NCBI RefSeq assembly: GCF_020171785.1
Contig: NZ_JAIVAE010000005.1
Span: 1-64,000, forward strand
Length of the DNA: 64,000 nucleotides
Reading direction: 5' to 3'
From: Guptibacillus hwajinpoensis
GTDB taxonomy: Bacteria > Bacillota > Bacilli > Bacillales > Guptibacillaceae
A program made the translations under genes and the position numbers. The notes under the pieces are model-generated. The model was not told the origin of the DNA and ran no database searches. It saw only the letters and a list, made by a program, of their open reading frames with translations. Positions 16,827 to 27,322 of the stretch are shown one piece after another (the first letter of the stretch is position 1; each line of letters starts with the position of its first letter).

Positions 16827-18251
16827 ATGCGAAAAAGTTTAGGTTTTAAGAAGTTTTATAGTAATTTAATTTTTGCTTTTATTGCTCAACTTACATCTTT
16901 TTTATTAAGCGCAACAATGGCTCTTATCGTACCTAAGGTTCTTGGATTGGAAGGATTCGGATATTTTCAGCTTTACATTTTTTATACTTCATATGTTGGA
17001 TTGTTTCACTTAGGACTTAATGATGGTATATATTTGAAAAATGGAGGGGCGAAATATAACGACCTTAATTTTGAAAAAATCGGTCCTCAATTTTGGGTTG
17101 CATTTCTTTTACACTCTTTCTTAGCTGTAATAATAATTGTATTAAGCATTGTATATATTGATGTATGGGATAGGGTTTGGGTGTATATCTTAGCTGCGAT
17201 AAGCATACCATTAATAAACTCAATTGGTTTTTTAGGGTATATATTCCAAGCAGTTAATAAAACGAAGATCTTCTCGATTTCAGTAATAATTGATAAGCTG
17301 TTTTTCATTTTAGTACTAACTATATTGCTAGTACTAAAATGCGATAATTTTATAATATTTATTGTTCTAAATATATTAGGGAAGGTAATATCTTTATTTT
17401 ATTGTTTGAAGCATGGATCAAGAATCATTTTTGTAAAAATGATATTGAGTAAAGAAGTTTATAAAGAAATTTTTGAGAATATTTCAGTGGGTGTTAATCT
17501 ATTATTTTCTAATTTAGCAAGTTTGTTAATCATTGGTTTTGGTAGATTTGTAGTAGATAGACAATGGGGAATAACAGAGTTTAGTAAATTGTCATTGGCT
17601 TTAACACTTGCTACATTTTTGCTTGCTTTTATTACTCAAATTAGTATGGTTTTATTTCCAGCACTTCGTCAGTCAGGGGAAAGTCAGCGTAGAAAATTTT
17701 ATGTTCACTCTCGAGATTTTTTAGGCGTGACTTTGTCAGGATTACTGCTTTTATATTTCCCTCTAAAGTATTTTCTGCATTTTTGGTTGCCTGAATATCA
17801 GGATAGTTTAATTTATTTAATTATATTATTACCTTTGTGCTCTTATGAGGGGAAAATGAATATGCTCTGTACTACTTATTTTAAAGTAATGCGTAAGGAA
17901 AAATACTTGCTGAAAATTAATTTTATTACGTTAGTTTTGAGTGTGGTACTTAGTTATATTTCAGGTTTTATAATTCAGAATATATTTGCTGTGACACTAT
18001 CAATATTAATATCAATTGCTTTCAGAAGTATCATATCTGAAATATACTTATCAAAACTGATGCAAAGTACAGTTGTTTCAAATATTGTCAAAGAATCAAT
18101 ACTTGTAATAGTATTCATTTTATCGAATTGGTACTTCGATGTACTCATTAGTTTTTTTATTTATCTATTAGCATATATGATTTTTCTATTGTCTTATAAA
18201 AAAGTTCTAATTCGTCAACTAGGATTATTAAGAAAAATGGTGAAAGGATGA
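16827..18251 (+). CDS. Polysaccharide flippase (Wzx, MOP superfamily)
   Basis: A 474-residue protein with about 12-14 membrane spans and AT-rich coding. The N-terminal segment [21 protein letters not shown] and the following [11 protein letters not shown] are typical of Wzx/RfbX-type transporters that flip undecaprenyl-PP-linked repeat units across the membrane. It overlaps the start region of rmlA, so it is in the same transcript. It acts with the Wzy-like gene three genes upstream. Confidence 0.88.
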   Translation: MRKSLGFKKFYSNLIFAFIAQLTSFLLSATMALIVPKVLGLEGFGYFQLYIFYTSYVGLFHLGLNDGIYLKNGGAKYNDLNFEKIGPQFWVAFLLHSFLAVIIIVLSIVYIDVWDRVWVYILAAISIPLINSIGFLGYIFQAVNKTKIFSISVIIDKLFFILVLTILLVLKCDNFIIFIVLNILGKVISLFYCLKHGSRIIFVKMILSKEVYKEIFENISVGVNLLFSNLASLLIIGFGRFVVDRQWGITEFSKLSLALTLATFLLAFITQISMVLFPALRQSGESQRRKFYVHSRDFLGVTLSGLLLLYFPLKYFLHFWLPEYQDSLIYLIILLPLCSYEGKMNMLCTTYFKVMRKEKYLLKINFITLVLSVVLSYISGFIIQNIFAVTLSILISIAFRSIISEIYLSKLMQSTVVSNIVKESILVIVFILSNWYFDVLISFFIYLLAYMIFLLSYKKVLIRQLGLLRKMVKG

Positions 18252-18256
18252 TACTT

Positions 18257-19135
18257 ATGAAAGGAATAATCTTAGCGGGTGGTAGTGGTACGCGTTTATA
18301 TCCATTGACTATGGTAACTAGCAAACAATTGCTACCAGTTTATGATAAACCCATGATATATTACCCCCTATCAACTTTAATGCTTGCTGGCATTAAAGAA
18401 ATATTAATTATATCAACTCCGGAGGATACCACTCGATTTAAAGAACTACTAGGAGATGGGTCTCAATTTGGAATAAGTTTAGAATATAAAGTTCAACCAA
18501 GACCAGATGGACTTGCGCAGGCTTTTATAATTGCAGAGGATTTTATTGGAAGCGATTCTGTTGCTATGATTTTAGGAGACAACATATATTATGGTAGTGG
18601 TATGAGGAAAATACTTGAAAAAGCCTCGTGTAAAATTAAAGGTGCTACCGTATTTGGATATCATGTAGCAGATCCCGAACGTTTTGGTGTAGTAGAGTTT
18701 AATGAAGCTGGTAAGGTAATTAGTGTGGAGGAAAAACCTAAAGCACCAAAGTCTAATTATGCAATTACTGGTTTATACTTTTATGATAACCGCGTTGTAG
18801 ATATTGCAAAAAAAGTTGAACCTTCTAAACGCGGTGAACTAGAAATCACATCAATTAATGAAGAATACCTTAAAACAGGTGAATTAGAAGTTGAACTTTT
18901 AGGGCGTGGTTTTACATGGTTAGACACAGGAACTCATCAAAGTTTGGTAGAAGCGACAAATTTCGTTAAGACTGTCGAAGAGCATCAAGGTATAAAAATT
19001 GCTGCTCCCGAAGAAGTGGCATATATATTTGGCTGGATTGGAAAAGAGCAACTCATTGAATCAGGTGAATTATTTTCTAAAACTGGATATGGAAAATACC
19101 TGTTAAAAGTTGCAAATGGAGAAATAAAATATTAA
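18257..19135 (+). CDS. rmlA: Glucose-1-phosphate thymidylyltransferase
   Basis: First enzyme of dTDP-L-rhamnose synthesis: dTTP plus glucose-1-phosphate gives dTDP-glucose. The 292-residue protein carries the nucleotidyltransferase signature [18 protein letters not shown] (residues 1-18), KPMIYYPLS, the metal-binding [10 protein letters not shown] and [12 protein letters not shown] start at the ATG at 18257 with AAAGGA eight bases upstream, rather than at 18248, which overlaps the flippase stop. Order in this locus is rmlA-rmlC-rmlD-rmlB. Confidence 0.96.
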   Translation: MKGIILAGGSGTRLYPLTMVTSKQLLPVYDKPMIYYPLSTLMLAGIKEILIISTPEDTTRFKELLGDGSQFGISLEYKVQPRPDGLAQAFIIAEDFIGSDSVAMILGDNIYYGSGMRKILEKASCKIKGATVFGYHVADPERFGVVEFNEAGKVISVEEKPKAPKSNYAITGLYFYDNRVVDIAKKVEPSKRGELEITSINEEYLKTGELEVELLGRGFTWLDTGTHQSLVEATNFVKTVEEHQGIKIAAPEEVAYIFGWIGKEQLIESGELFSKTGYGKYLLKVANGEIKY

Positions 19136-19150
19136 TCCTAGAGGTGCAGT

Positions 19151-19711
19151 ATGAAGATTATTAAAACAAATTTAGAAAATGTAATAGTAATTGAACCAAG
19201 AGTATTTGGTGATCATCGTGGGTGGTTTATGGAAACTTATAACGATAGTGAATTTAAAGAAGTTGGACTTGATTTGAATTTCTTACAAGACAATCATTCT
19301 TTTTCAGCTACAAAGGGAACTTTGAGGGGATTGCATTATCAAATGAATCCAAAAGCACAAACAAAACTAGTACGATGTACAAAAGGGTCAATATTTGATG
19401 TTGCCGTAGATATTCGAATTGGAAGTCCCACTTATGGTGAATGGTATGGAGTTGAATTGACTGAAGAGAATAAAAAGCAATTGTTAGTTCCTAAAGGATT
19501 TGCACACGGCTTTATGACTTTAACTAGTAATGCTGAAGTTCAATATAAAGTGGATGAATTATATGCTCCTGAATGTGATCGTGGCATCATTTGGAATGAT
19601 CCGGATATTGGTATTGAATGGCCAGTTGATATTACACCTATATTATCTTCCAAAGATGAGACAGCTCCACTACTAGAGAAAGCAGAGAATAATTTTAAAT
19701 ATGGAAAATAA
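19151..19711 (+). CDS. rmlC: dTDP-4-dehydrorhamnose 3,5-epimerase
   Basis: Third step of dTDP-rhamnose synthesis, epimerising C3 and C5. The 186-residue cupin shows EPRVFGDHRGWFMETY, the catalytic His in GTLRGLHYQ and the segment PKGFAHGFMTL, all characteristic of RmlC. Ribosome binding site AGAGGTG precedes the ATG. It overlaps rmlD by 11 bp. Confidence 0.96.
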   Translation: MKIIKTNLENVIVIEPRVFGDHRGWFMETYNDSEFKEVGLDLNFLQDNHSFSATKGTLRGLHYQMNPKAQTKLVRCTKGSIFDVAVDIRIGSPTYGEWYGVELTEENKKQLLVPKGFAHGFMTLTSNAEVQYKVDELYAPECDRGIIWNDPDIGIEWPVDITPILSSKDETAPLLEKAENNFKYGK

Positions 19712-20570
19712 TCCATTGAAAATATTGGTAACAGGTGCAACTGGTCAACTTGGTTATGATGTAGTTCGTCATGGTGTGGAACGGAATTTAAACGTTATTG
19801 GCGTAGGTTCTAATGAGTTGGATGTTACTAATGAAAAAAAGGTAACTGAATATATCAATCAATTAAAACCAGATGTCATTATTCATTGTGCAGCTTACAC
19901 TGCAGTTGATAAGGCTGAAGATGATAGGGATGCATGTTGGAGTGTGAACGTAGAAGGTACCAGGTATCTTGCCAATGCAGCTAAAAACGTCGATGCAAAA
20001 TTTATATATATAAGTACTGATTACGTATTTGATGGTGAGGGGTCAAATCCATTTAAAGAACAAGATACGCCTAATCCAATTGGGTATTATGGGCTCACGA
20101 AATATAAGGCTGAAGAAATAGTAAAACAAGAATTAGATAGATTTTTTATTGTTCGGATTTCTTGGGTATTTGGAATAAATGGGAAAAATTTCATCAAAAC
20201 AATGCTCGGACTGGCCGAAACAAAAAGTGAATTAAATATTGTAGGAGATCAATATGGTTCCCCGACTTATACGTTTGATTTATCAAGGTTATTAATTGAT
20301 ATGATTCAAAGTGATAAGTATGGAATTTATCATGCATCTAATGAAGGTTTTTGTAATTGGGGAGAATTTGCTAAAGAAGTTTTCATACAAAATCAGAATA
20401 AGGTAGAAGTTAATCTTGTTACGACGGAAGAGTATCCTACTCGGGCTGTTCGACCTAAAAATTCTCGGATGTCAAAAAGTAAACTGATAAATAACGGATT
20501 CCATCCTTTACCAAAATGGCAAGATGCTGTTAAGAGATATCTAGAGGAACTAAAACAAGAGGTGAGATAG
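19701..20570 (+). CDS. rmlD: dTDP-4-dehydrorhamnose reductase
   Basis: Final step: NAD(P)H-dependent reduction to dTDP-L-rhamnose. The 289-residue short-chain reductase has VTGATGQLGYDV (residues 11-22), HCAAYTAVDKAEDD, the catalytic Tyr-Lys in YYGLTKYKAEE and VRISWVFG. The ATG at 19701 lies inside rmlC; a TTG at 19716 with GGAAAA upstream is an alternative giving a start five residues later. Confidence 0.95.
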   Translation: MENNPLKILVTGATGQLGYDVVRHGVERNLNVIGVGSNELDVTNEKKVTEYINQLKPDVIIHCAAYTAVDKAEDDRDACWSVNVEGTRYLANAAKNVDAKFIYISTDYVFDGEGSNPFKEQDTPNPIGYYGLTKYKAEEIVKQELDRFFIVRISWVFGINGKNFIKTMLGLAETKSELNIVGDQYGSPTYTFDLSRLLIDMIQSDKYGIYHASNEGFCNWGEFAKEVFIQNQNKVEVNLVTTEEYPTRAVRPKNSRMSKSKLINNGFHPLPKWQDAVKRYLEELKQEVR

Positions 20571-21593
20571 TTGAAAAGAAAAAAAATGTTAGTAACAGGT
20601 GGTTCGGGCTTTATAGGTGGTAATTTCGTTCAATACATGGTTAATAAATATCCTGAATATGTTATTTATAATTTAGATCTATTAACTTACGCTGGTGATT
20701 TAACGAAACATAAAGACATTGAAGTGAAAGATAATTATTTCTTTGTTAAAGCAGATATTGCAGATCGTGAATCAATCATGTCTCTTTTCGAAAAAGAAAA
20801 ATTTGATTTTGTAGTACATTTTGCCGCTGAGAGCCATGTGGATCGCTCAATTACAGATCCAGGTGTGTTTGTACAAACTAATGTAGTAGGAACACAAACC
20901 TTACTTGATGCGTCAAAACATGTAGGTATTACTAAATTCTTACATGTATCAACAGATGAAGTTTATGGTGAGCTAGATTTTGACCCTACCACTTTCTTTA
21001 CAGAGAACACTCCATTACAACCAAATAGCCCATATAGTGCGAGTAAAGCATCTTCGGATTTTTTTGTTCGAGCATATCATGAAACATTTGACTTACCTGT
21101 TAACATTACACGTTGTTCAAATAATTATGGCCCCTACCACTTTCCGGAGAAGTTAATTCCATTAACAATTTCCAGAGTATTAAATGAAGAAAAAGTTCCT
21201 GTGTATGGTGATGGTAAAAACATTCGTGATTGGTTACATGTTATTGACCACTGTTCAGCAATTGATTTAGTGCTGCATGAAGGGCAAATTGGTGAAGTAT
21301 ATAACGTTGGTGGGCATAATGAAAAAACGAACTTAGAAGTTGTAAAGTCCATTATTAACACACTTGGTAAATCAGAAACCTTAATAGAGTTTGTTGAAGA
21401 CCGATTAGGCCATGATAAACGTTATGCAATTGATCCTACTAAATTGGAGCAATTAGGATGGGAACCGAAATATAATTTTGAAACAGGCATTGCTCAAACT
21501 ATTCAATGGTATTTAGATAATAAAGACTGGTGGGAGCAAATTATAAGTGGGGAATATAAAGAGTACTTCGATAAGCAGTATGGTAGAAAATAA
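20571..21593 (+). CDS. rmlB: dTDP-glucose 4,6-dehydratase
   Basis: Second step: dTDP-glucose to dTDP-4-keto-6-deoxyglucose. The 340-residue enzyme shows VTGGSGFIGGNFVQY, VHFAAESHVDRSI, the catalytic STDEVYGEL and YSASKASSDFFVRA, and NNYGPYHFPEKLIPL. Start is TTG immediately after the rmlD stop, with CAAGAGGTGAG upstream. Placement last is less usual than rmlBA-first orders. Confidence 0.96.
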   Translation: MKRKKMLVTGGSGFIGGNFVQYMVNKYPEYVIYNLDLLTYAGDLTKHKDIEVKDNYFFVKADIADRESIMSLFEKEKFDFVVHFAAESHVDRSITDPGVFVQTNVVGTQTLLDASKHVGITKFLHVSTDEVYGELDFDPTTFFTENTPLQPNSPYSASKASSDFFVRAYHETFDLPVNITRCSNNYGPYHFPEKLIPLTISRVLNEEKVPVYGDGKNIRDWLHVIDHCSAIDLVLHEGQIGEVYNVGGHNEKTNLEVVKSIINTLGKSETLIEFVEDRLGHDKRYAIDPTKLEQLGWEPKYNFETGIAQTIQWYLDNKDWWEQIISGEYKEYFDKQYGRK

Positions 21594-21676
21594 AAAAGAC
21601 AAAATGGATAGAAGGTAGTTGTTCTATTTAAGGCTTATTAAAGTATTGGTTATATCATTGGGAGTGTTAAGTATAC

Positions 21677-22843
21677 ATGAAAATAACAATTGCAGGGACA
21701 GGCTATGTTGGATTATCAAACGCGATATTACTATCACAAAATAACGAAGTCATAGCATTAGATATTCTTCAAGAAAAAGTGGATATGATTAATAAAAAAA
21801 AATCACCTATAATAGATGATGATATTGAAGAATACCTCGCGACAAGAGAACTAAAATTAACTGCAACTACAGACCATTATAAAGCATTTAAAGATGCTGA
21901 ATATGTTATCATTTCTACGCCTACCAATTATGATCCAGAAAAAAACTATTTTAACACAAGAACTGTTGAAGCTGTGATTGCTAATGTATTATCTATTAAT
22001 CCGGATGCGGTTATGGTCATAAAATCTACAGTACCTGTTGGTTATACAGAGGCAGTGAGAGAGAAATTTGAAACAGAAAATATCATATTTTCACCTGAGT
22101 TTTTAAGAGAAGGTAAAGCTTTATTCGATAATTTAAATCCTTCAAGAATTGTTGTGGGTGAACGCTCTGAAAGAGCAGAAGTTTTTGCAAACCTATTAGT
22201 AGAAGGTGCTACAAAAGAGAATATTGAAGTTTTGTATACGAATTCAACAGAAGCTGAAGCTATTAAACTATTTGCAAATACATATTTAGCAATGAGAGTT
22301 GCGTTCTTTAATGAGTTAGATTCTTATGCAGAGGTTAGAGGACTAGATACTAAACAAATAATTGATGGTGTGGGTTTAGACCCTAGAATAGGCACTCATT
22401 ACAATAATCCATCTTTCGGATATGGTGGATATTGTCTACCTAAAGATACAAAGCAATTATTAGCTAATTATGAAGATGTTCCAAATAATATTATGGCTGC
22501 AATAGTTGATGCCAACAGAACAAGAAAAGATCATGTTGCTGATATGATTATAAAACGAAAGCCAGAAGTTGTAGGAATCTATCGTCTTACAATGAAGATG
22601 GACTCTGATAATTTTAGACAGTCAGCAATACAAGGTGTTATGAAGCGTATTAAAGCAAAAGGAATTGAAGTTGTAGTTTACGAACCTGCGTTTAGTGATG
22701 ATGAATTTTATAATTCTAGAGTTATCAATGATTTCGAAAAATTCAAAAAAGAAGCCGATATCATTATAGCGAATAGGCTATCTGATGATTTACTTGAAGT
22801 TAAGGATAAGGTCTATACAAGAGATTTGTTTAGTAGAGATTAA
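21677..22843 (+). CDS. ugd: UDP-glucose 6-dehydrogenase (short, Ugd type)
   Basis: Oxidises UDP-glucose to UDP-glucuronate with two NAD+. The 388-residue protein has the N-terminal Rossmann motif [14 protein letters not shown] (residues 5-18), STPTNYD, the segment [11 protein letters not shown], and the active-site Cys in [14 protein letters not shown]. It is last in the polysaccharide transcript and is followed by a strong terminator. It would give the polymer an acidic sugar. Its substrate depends on GalU, whose local gene (30002-30888) is frameshifted, so another galU copy would be needed. Confidence 0.95.
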   Translation: MKITIAGTGYVGLSNAILLSQNNEVIALDILQEKVDMINKKKSPIIDDDIEEYLATRELKLTATTDHYKAFKDAEYVIISTPTNYDPEKNYFNTRTVEAVIANVLSINPDAVMVIKSTVPVGYTEAVREKFETENIIFSPEFLREGKALFDNLNPSRIVVGERSERAEVFANLLVEGATKENIEVLYTNSTEAEAIKLFANTYLAMRVAFFNELDSYAEVRGLDTKQIIDGVGLDPRIGTHYNNPSFGYGGYCLPKDTKQLLANYEDVPNNIMAAIVDANRTRKDHVADMIIKRKPEVVGIYRLTMKMDSDNFRQSAIQGVMKRIKAKGIEVVVYEPAFSDDEFYNSRVINDFEKFKKEADIIIANRLSDDLLEVKDKVYTRDLFSRD

Positions 22844-22900
22844 AAACAAGAAAGATAGTAATAGCGAATAAAAGATTAGATGGATTACGTATAACTCAAT

Positions 22901-22942
22901 AATCACCCGGAAACTATTATGATGGTTTCCGGGTGATTTTTC
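22901..22942 (+). terminator. Terminator of the polysaccharide operon
   Basis: Perfect 14-bp stem AATCACCCGGAAAC (22901-22914) with its complement (22925-22938), ending in TTTTTCT. Confidence 0.9.
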
Positions 22943-22968
22943 TATGAAAATAAATCATTGGTTTAATT

Positions 22969-23055
22969 GATTCGGAAACTCATATACTCCAGCTTAATGG
23001 AGAATCATATCGCTTTAGACAATTTATGAAACAAAGGGAAGAAAATAATCACTAA
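22969..23055 (+). pseudogene. 3' relic of an IS21-type istB
   Basis: An open stretch of 28 codons ending in TAA translates to HILQLNGESYRF followed by RQFMKQREENNH, matching the conserved C-terminus of IstB helper ATPases (the GESYR motif). The rest of the gene is missing; it is cut off just after the ugd terminator. This points to an older IS21-family insertion before the intact-ended element at 23098. Confidence 0.7.
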
Positions 23056-23097
23056 GAAGGTGGCGCGAGGGGCAAATTCCCCTAAACCCCATTCCTC

Positions 23098-23144
23098 TGA
23101 TTACGGCCAGTGAAATATACCACCAATGACATTCTATTTACCAC
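23098..23144. repeat. Left terminal inverted repeat of the outer IS21 element
   Basis: Reads TGATTACGGCCA at its tip and ends TTTACCAC; matches the reverse complement of 28274-28320 at roughly three quarters of positions. Confidence 0.8.
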
Positions 23145-23852
23145 CTAGTGACAAGAAATGTACCAGCAAATGCCAAGCTGTTTACCACTATGCCTTCTGT
23201 ATAATTAGTGAGCACACCTTCAGGTGTGTCATTATTATTCAGGAGGTATTTTTGTATGATTCATTATCGAAAGATATTGGAATTACATGATGAGGGCATC
23301 AGCCTTAGAGGCATTGCTTCAAGCACTGGGCATTCTCGTCAAAAAGTAACACAGATCATCGGCCTTGCCGAAAAGAAGGGGTTAGTCTGTCCGTTAGAGG
23401 AAGAAATGACGGGTAAATGGATTGAGGAGTTTCTTTTTTCTGAGAAGACAATGGAGGCTTCGGGTCGACACCCGTTGAGTTTTGACTATATTCACGAGGA
23501 ATTGGCAAAGCCCAATGTGACGCTTTCACTTCTTCACCATGAATATGAAGCCGAATGTAGAGCCAATCAAAAAATCCCATACTCTTATCGAAGCTTTTTG
23601 CGTCACTACAGTAATTATGCAGATAAGTACAAAGCTACTTTGCGCATTCGAAGAAAACCAGGCGAAATCATGGAAGTCGATTGGGCGGGTTCAACAGCTT
23701 TCATCATTGATAGAGATACTGGAGAAAAGGTGAAAGCCTATATGTTCGTTGCGACACTGCCGTGCAGTCAATTTTCATACGCAGAAGCAAGCTGTAACCG
23801 TCAACTAGAAATCAACAGTTTTCAGTAAATAAGATCTAACAGTTTCCGATAA

Positions 23853-24626
23853 TTAAGAATCAACACCTTGGCTTTCGAACAATACCTTTCGGTATTTCAT
23901 ACGTATGCTGTGTTGTTTTTCACTAAATGTCAGGATTTCACTTCGGTGAAGTAAACGATCTAATATCGCAGTTGTGAGTGTAGTGTCTCCTAAAAACTTT
24001 CCCCATTCGTTAGGCCCTTTATTTGATGTAAGAATAAACGCTGCTTTATCATACATTTCGTAGATAAATTGAAAGAATAAATGGGCATCCTGAGGCTCAT
24101 AAGCCATATACATGACATCATCGATAATAATTAATTCTGAATTCATAATGCGCTTATATCTGGTTTTTGATTTGCTGATATATTCTTTAGACTTTAATAC
24201 ATAAATTAATCGCTCCATTGATACAAACGATACCTGGTATCCACGCTCAATGGCGTGGATACCGAGTGCTGTTGAGAGGTGTGTTTTGCCAGCTCCTGTA
24301 GGACCCATCATAATCAGTGTGAAACATTCCTCAATCCAGGATAATTCTTTTAGTACATTAAGCTGTTTTTCACCAATTGCTGACTGTTCTTCAAGGCGAA
24401 ATTGATCAAATGTGAGGTATTCAGGAAACTCAGCCCATTTCATCAATTTCTCACTGTTTTTACGTTCTCTACACTGGGTTTCATATGTCAGGATCTCATA
24501 GATAAGCTCATGGTAAGTCCAGCTTTTCGCCTCTGTTTCTCTTAAAAAGCGTGGCAGCTCTTTGGCCGTTTCTGCGAGTCGTAAGGCTCTGCACTTTTCT
24601 TGTAATGACTCGTATAATTCACTCAT
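23853..24626 (-). CDS. istB: IstB-like transposition helper ATPase (inner element)
   Basis: AAA+ ATPase that works with IstA to choose targets and drive strand transfer. The 257-residue protein has an N-terminal helical IstA-interaction region, Walker A in MMGPTGAGKTHLSTALG (about residue 108), Walker B in LIIIDDVMYM and the ILDRLLHRSEI segment near the C-terminus. Its ATG at 24626 overlaps the last base of istA, the coupling usual in IS21. Intact. Confidence 0.95.
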   Translation of the reverse strand: MSELYESLQEKCRALRLAETAKELPRFLRETEAKSWTYHELIYEILTYETQCRERKNSEKLMKWAEFPEYLTFDQFRLEEQSAIGEKQLNVLKELSWIEECFTLIMMGPTGAGKTHLSTALGIHAIERGYQVSFVSMERLIYVLKSKEYISKSKTRYKRIMNSELIIIDDVMYMAYEPQDAHLFFQFIYEMYDKAAFILTSNKGPNEWGKFLGDTTLTTAILDRLLHRSEILTFSEKQHSIRMKYRKVLFESQGVDS

Positions 24627-26167
24627 TACTTAAGCCCCCCTTGTAAGACATGAAGATAGATGTCTTCATGTCGTTCAGGCGCAGCTAAACTTTTATACTT
24701 TTCATTTTCGCTCCCTATAAGTTTAACTTGTTTCTTCTTTTCAACTTCAAGTGATACCGCAATGTCCCTGAGCTCATGAGAACTTTTCATCTGTAGTTTT
24801 TTCATCTTTATGATGGCTTCTTCGATTGAGTCTGGATAACGCTTGGAGATATCTAATACAACCTTTAATTGATCTGTTAGATGTCGTGGATACTGTTCTT
24901 GTAATTCCTTTACTAGCCATGTAACCAGATCCTCGTTAGGTAGATTCTGATATAGTTGTTGAATGAGAAGATCACGTTTTGTTCGATTGCGTTCACGATG
25001 TTCAGGACTCGTAATGACTAATCCTTTTTCAGAAGAGATCGTATGCTTCGCAATCAATTGACCGTTTCTTTCTTTTCGAATGATTAAATAGGGTGCTTCA
25101 ACTTGTAGATACACATGGTTATGATGGTCATTTCTGAAAGTACCTAACGGTACGCTATAACGGTTTCCCTCATAACGAATGACATTGTCCTTGTGTACCT
25201 TTCTTGTTATAATATCTGTAGATACATTTTTGAAAATGTAGGTACCAGAGACCTTTTGAAGATGCGGCTTTTCCAGGGCGTGCACTTCAACTGGTCTTTT
25301 TTTCGTATTATGATGTTTTTTATAATTTCCGGTTCTTTCAAGCCATTTCATACAAGAAGATTGCCAGTCTAAAAGATTATCAAATGTACGATTCTTGGCA
25401 AAGTTATGTTTTACGTATTTAACTAACTGCTCTACTTTTCCTTTTGATTGGGGATCGGCTTTCCTACAGAGGTATACTTTGAATTTTCTTGTTTGGTGAT
25501 ACTTTGTAAAAGCAGCTGTGAAGATGATATCTCCTGCATTTTCACTAACAGCTAGTAAACGATCCTGATCATAAACAATCTCTTCTGTTATGCCCCCAAA
25601 ATGCTGAAAAGCATTTTCTTGCATATGTATTAGGTCTTCTGTTCGAAAAGGACGGTTCAACCATTCAACGTATTTGAATCTAGAGTGTGAAAGCACAAAG
25701 CCTACAAAGTAGAGCTTTACTGAATCCCCATTTGTACTAGGAACTCTCATTTCTCCAAAGTCCGCTTGCATTTGTTTGCCCATCGGCAGCTCTGGTATCG
25801 CTCCAAATGTTCTGGTAGATACCTGCTTAGGAATGTGATAAAGCTCTCTAATTTCCTTTACATAATTCCTCACGGTGCCCTCTGAAACATGCTTAACGTT
25901 TAGTTTCTCCTGAAGCCAATCATGAATTTGTGCACTACTCAAATCATTGTGTTCATTTAACCAGGTTAGAATGTGATCCCGATAGGGATCAAGTTTCTTT
26001 TCTCTAGTCTGTAAGGAATGAACGAATGCCATAAACTCGTCTACTGACAATCCTAAATACTCGATGACTGTGTTTCTTGATACCCCTAACTTCCTAGAAA
26101 TTGCACTATTAGTGAAACCTTCTTTTTTCAATTGATGAATCTCGTGATAAACCATATATCTTTCCAC
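24626..26167 (-). CDS. istA: IstA transposase (inner element)
   Basis: DDE transposase of 513 residues. The N-terminal HTH (HEIHQLKKEGFTNSAISRKLGVSR, in part) is followed by a second HTH-like region and the RNase-H-like catalytic core with QADFGEM (first Asp, about residue 136), EIVYDQDRLLA (second Asp) and the Glu in DPQSKGKVEQLVKYVK. The C-terminal beta-domain binds DNA. No frameshift or premature stop is seen, so it should be functional. It is divergent in sequence from the outer element's IstA, so the two are different IS21-family members. Confidence 0.95.
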   Translation of the reverse strand: MERYMVYHEIHQLKKEGFTNSAISRKLGVSRNTVIEYLGLSVDEFMAFVHSLQTREKKLDPYRDHILTWLNEHNDLSSAQIHDWLQEKLNVKHVSEGTVRNYVKEIRELYHIPKQVSTRTFGAIPELPMGKQMQADFGEMRVPSTNGDSVKLYFVGFVLSHSRFKYVEWLNRPFRTEDLIHMQENAFQHFGGITEEIVYDQDRLLAVSENAGDIIFTAAFTKYHQTRKFKVYLCRKADPQSKGKVEQLVKYVKHNFAKNRTFDNLLDWQSSCMKWLERTGNYKKHHNTKKRPVEVHALEKPHLQKVSGTYIFKNVSTDIITRKVHKDNVIRYEGNRYSVPLGTFRNDHHNHVYLQVEAPYLIIRKERNGQLIAKHTISSEKGLVITSPEHRERNRTKRDLLIQQLYQNLPNEDLVTWLVKELQEQYPRHLTDQLKVVLDISKRYPDSIEEAIIKMKKLQMKSSHELRDIAVSLEVEKKKQVKLIGSENEKYKSLAAPERHEDIYLHVLQGGLK

Positions 26168-27322
26168 TCCTGTGTCCTCACCTTCAATAAACTGCTTTAA
26201 GTATATTGAAAGTGTTACTAGATTGACCAGTAACTGTTGATTCTTATTTGTGGAAACCTGTTTAATCTTATCTGATGAAAACTGTTAACTCTAGTTTAGC
26301 GTTTACACAAGCTTATCTATGGATTCGCATTCATGGATTACACTTCATAATAATGCTTATAAATACTTCGGTGGCACGACTCAAATTGTCGTTCCAGATA
26401 ACCTAAAAACGAGCGTTACGAAACATACGACACGTGAACTGATATTAAATCCTGCCTACAAAGAAATGGCGGACTACTACAACACTGTCGTCATGCCAGC
26501 CAGGGTACGTACTCCGAAAGATAAAGCTAGTGTAGAAGGTTCAGTTGGCGTTATCTCTACCTGGATTATTGCAGCATTAAGAAATACGCATTGCTTCACA
26601 ATTGATGAATTGAACGAAGAAGTTAGAGGAAAATTGGATGAATTTAATGAAAGACCCTTTACTCGAAAAAAAGGGTCTCGTTTGTCTGCATTTAAAGAAG
26701 AGGAGAAATTTGCGCTTTCTCCCCTTCCGATCGCACCTTATAAAATTTCTGAATGGAAAAAGACAACTGTAGCCCCTGACTATCACGTTTCTTTTGATAG
26801 CATGTTTTATTCCGTACCATACGAATATATCAATCGTGAAGTCGAGGTGAGAGTGTCAGATAACCTCGTAGAAGTATTTTTTAACCATATGAGAATTGCC
26901 TCTCATAAACGATTATATGGGAAATTTGGACAGACTACCACTATTCATGACCATATGCCAGATAATCACAAGTTATTCGTTGATCAAACCCCAGAAGCTG
27001 CGATTGAATGGGCAGAAAATATCGGAGAATCAACATTAAGTGTGATTCGTTATCTACTAGATACTTCACAGACAGAAAAGCTAGCTCTACAGTCCATATT
27101 CTCTTTGAAAAAGTTTGAACGTCGTTACACCAAATATGAGATTGAACGCGCTTGTAAAATGGTGCTTTCAATGACTAAAAGACCAACGGTCAAAAGTATT
27201 CAAACGCTACTGAAGACAAACAAAAAGAATGACGCAGAGCAAGAATTGAAACGGAAAACAGAAATCAACAAAAACAATTATGGCTTTACACGTGGAGCTT
27301 CTTACTATGGGGGAACGGATAA

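Larger units (their letters stand above)
23793..26307 (-). mobile_element. Inner IS21-family element, complete, with 5-bp target duplication
   Basis: A 2,515-bp element inserted in the opposite orientation within istA of the outer element. Its ends are TGTAACCGTCAACTAGA on the left and, in reverse complement, TGTAAACGCTAAACTAGA on the right, so it has TGT...ACA tips. It is flanked by CAAGC on both sides (23788-23792 and 26308-26312). It carries intact istB and istA on the minus strand and looks potentially active. Confidence 0.92.
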
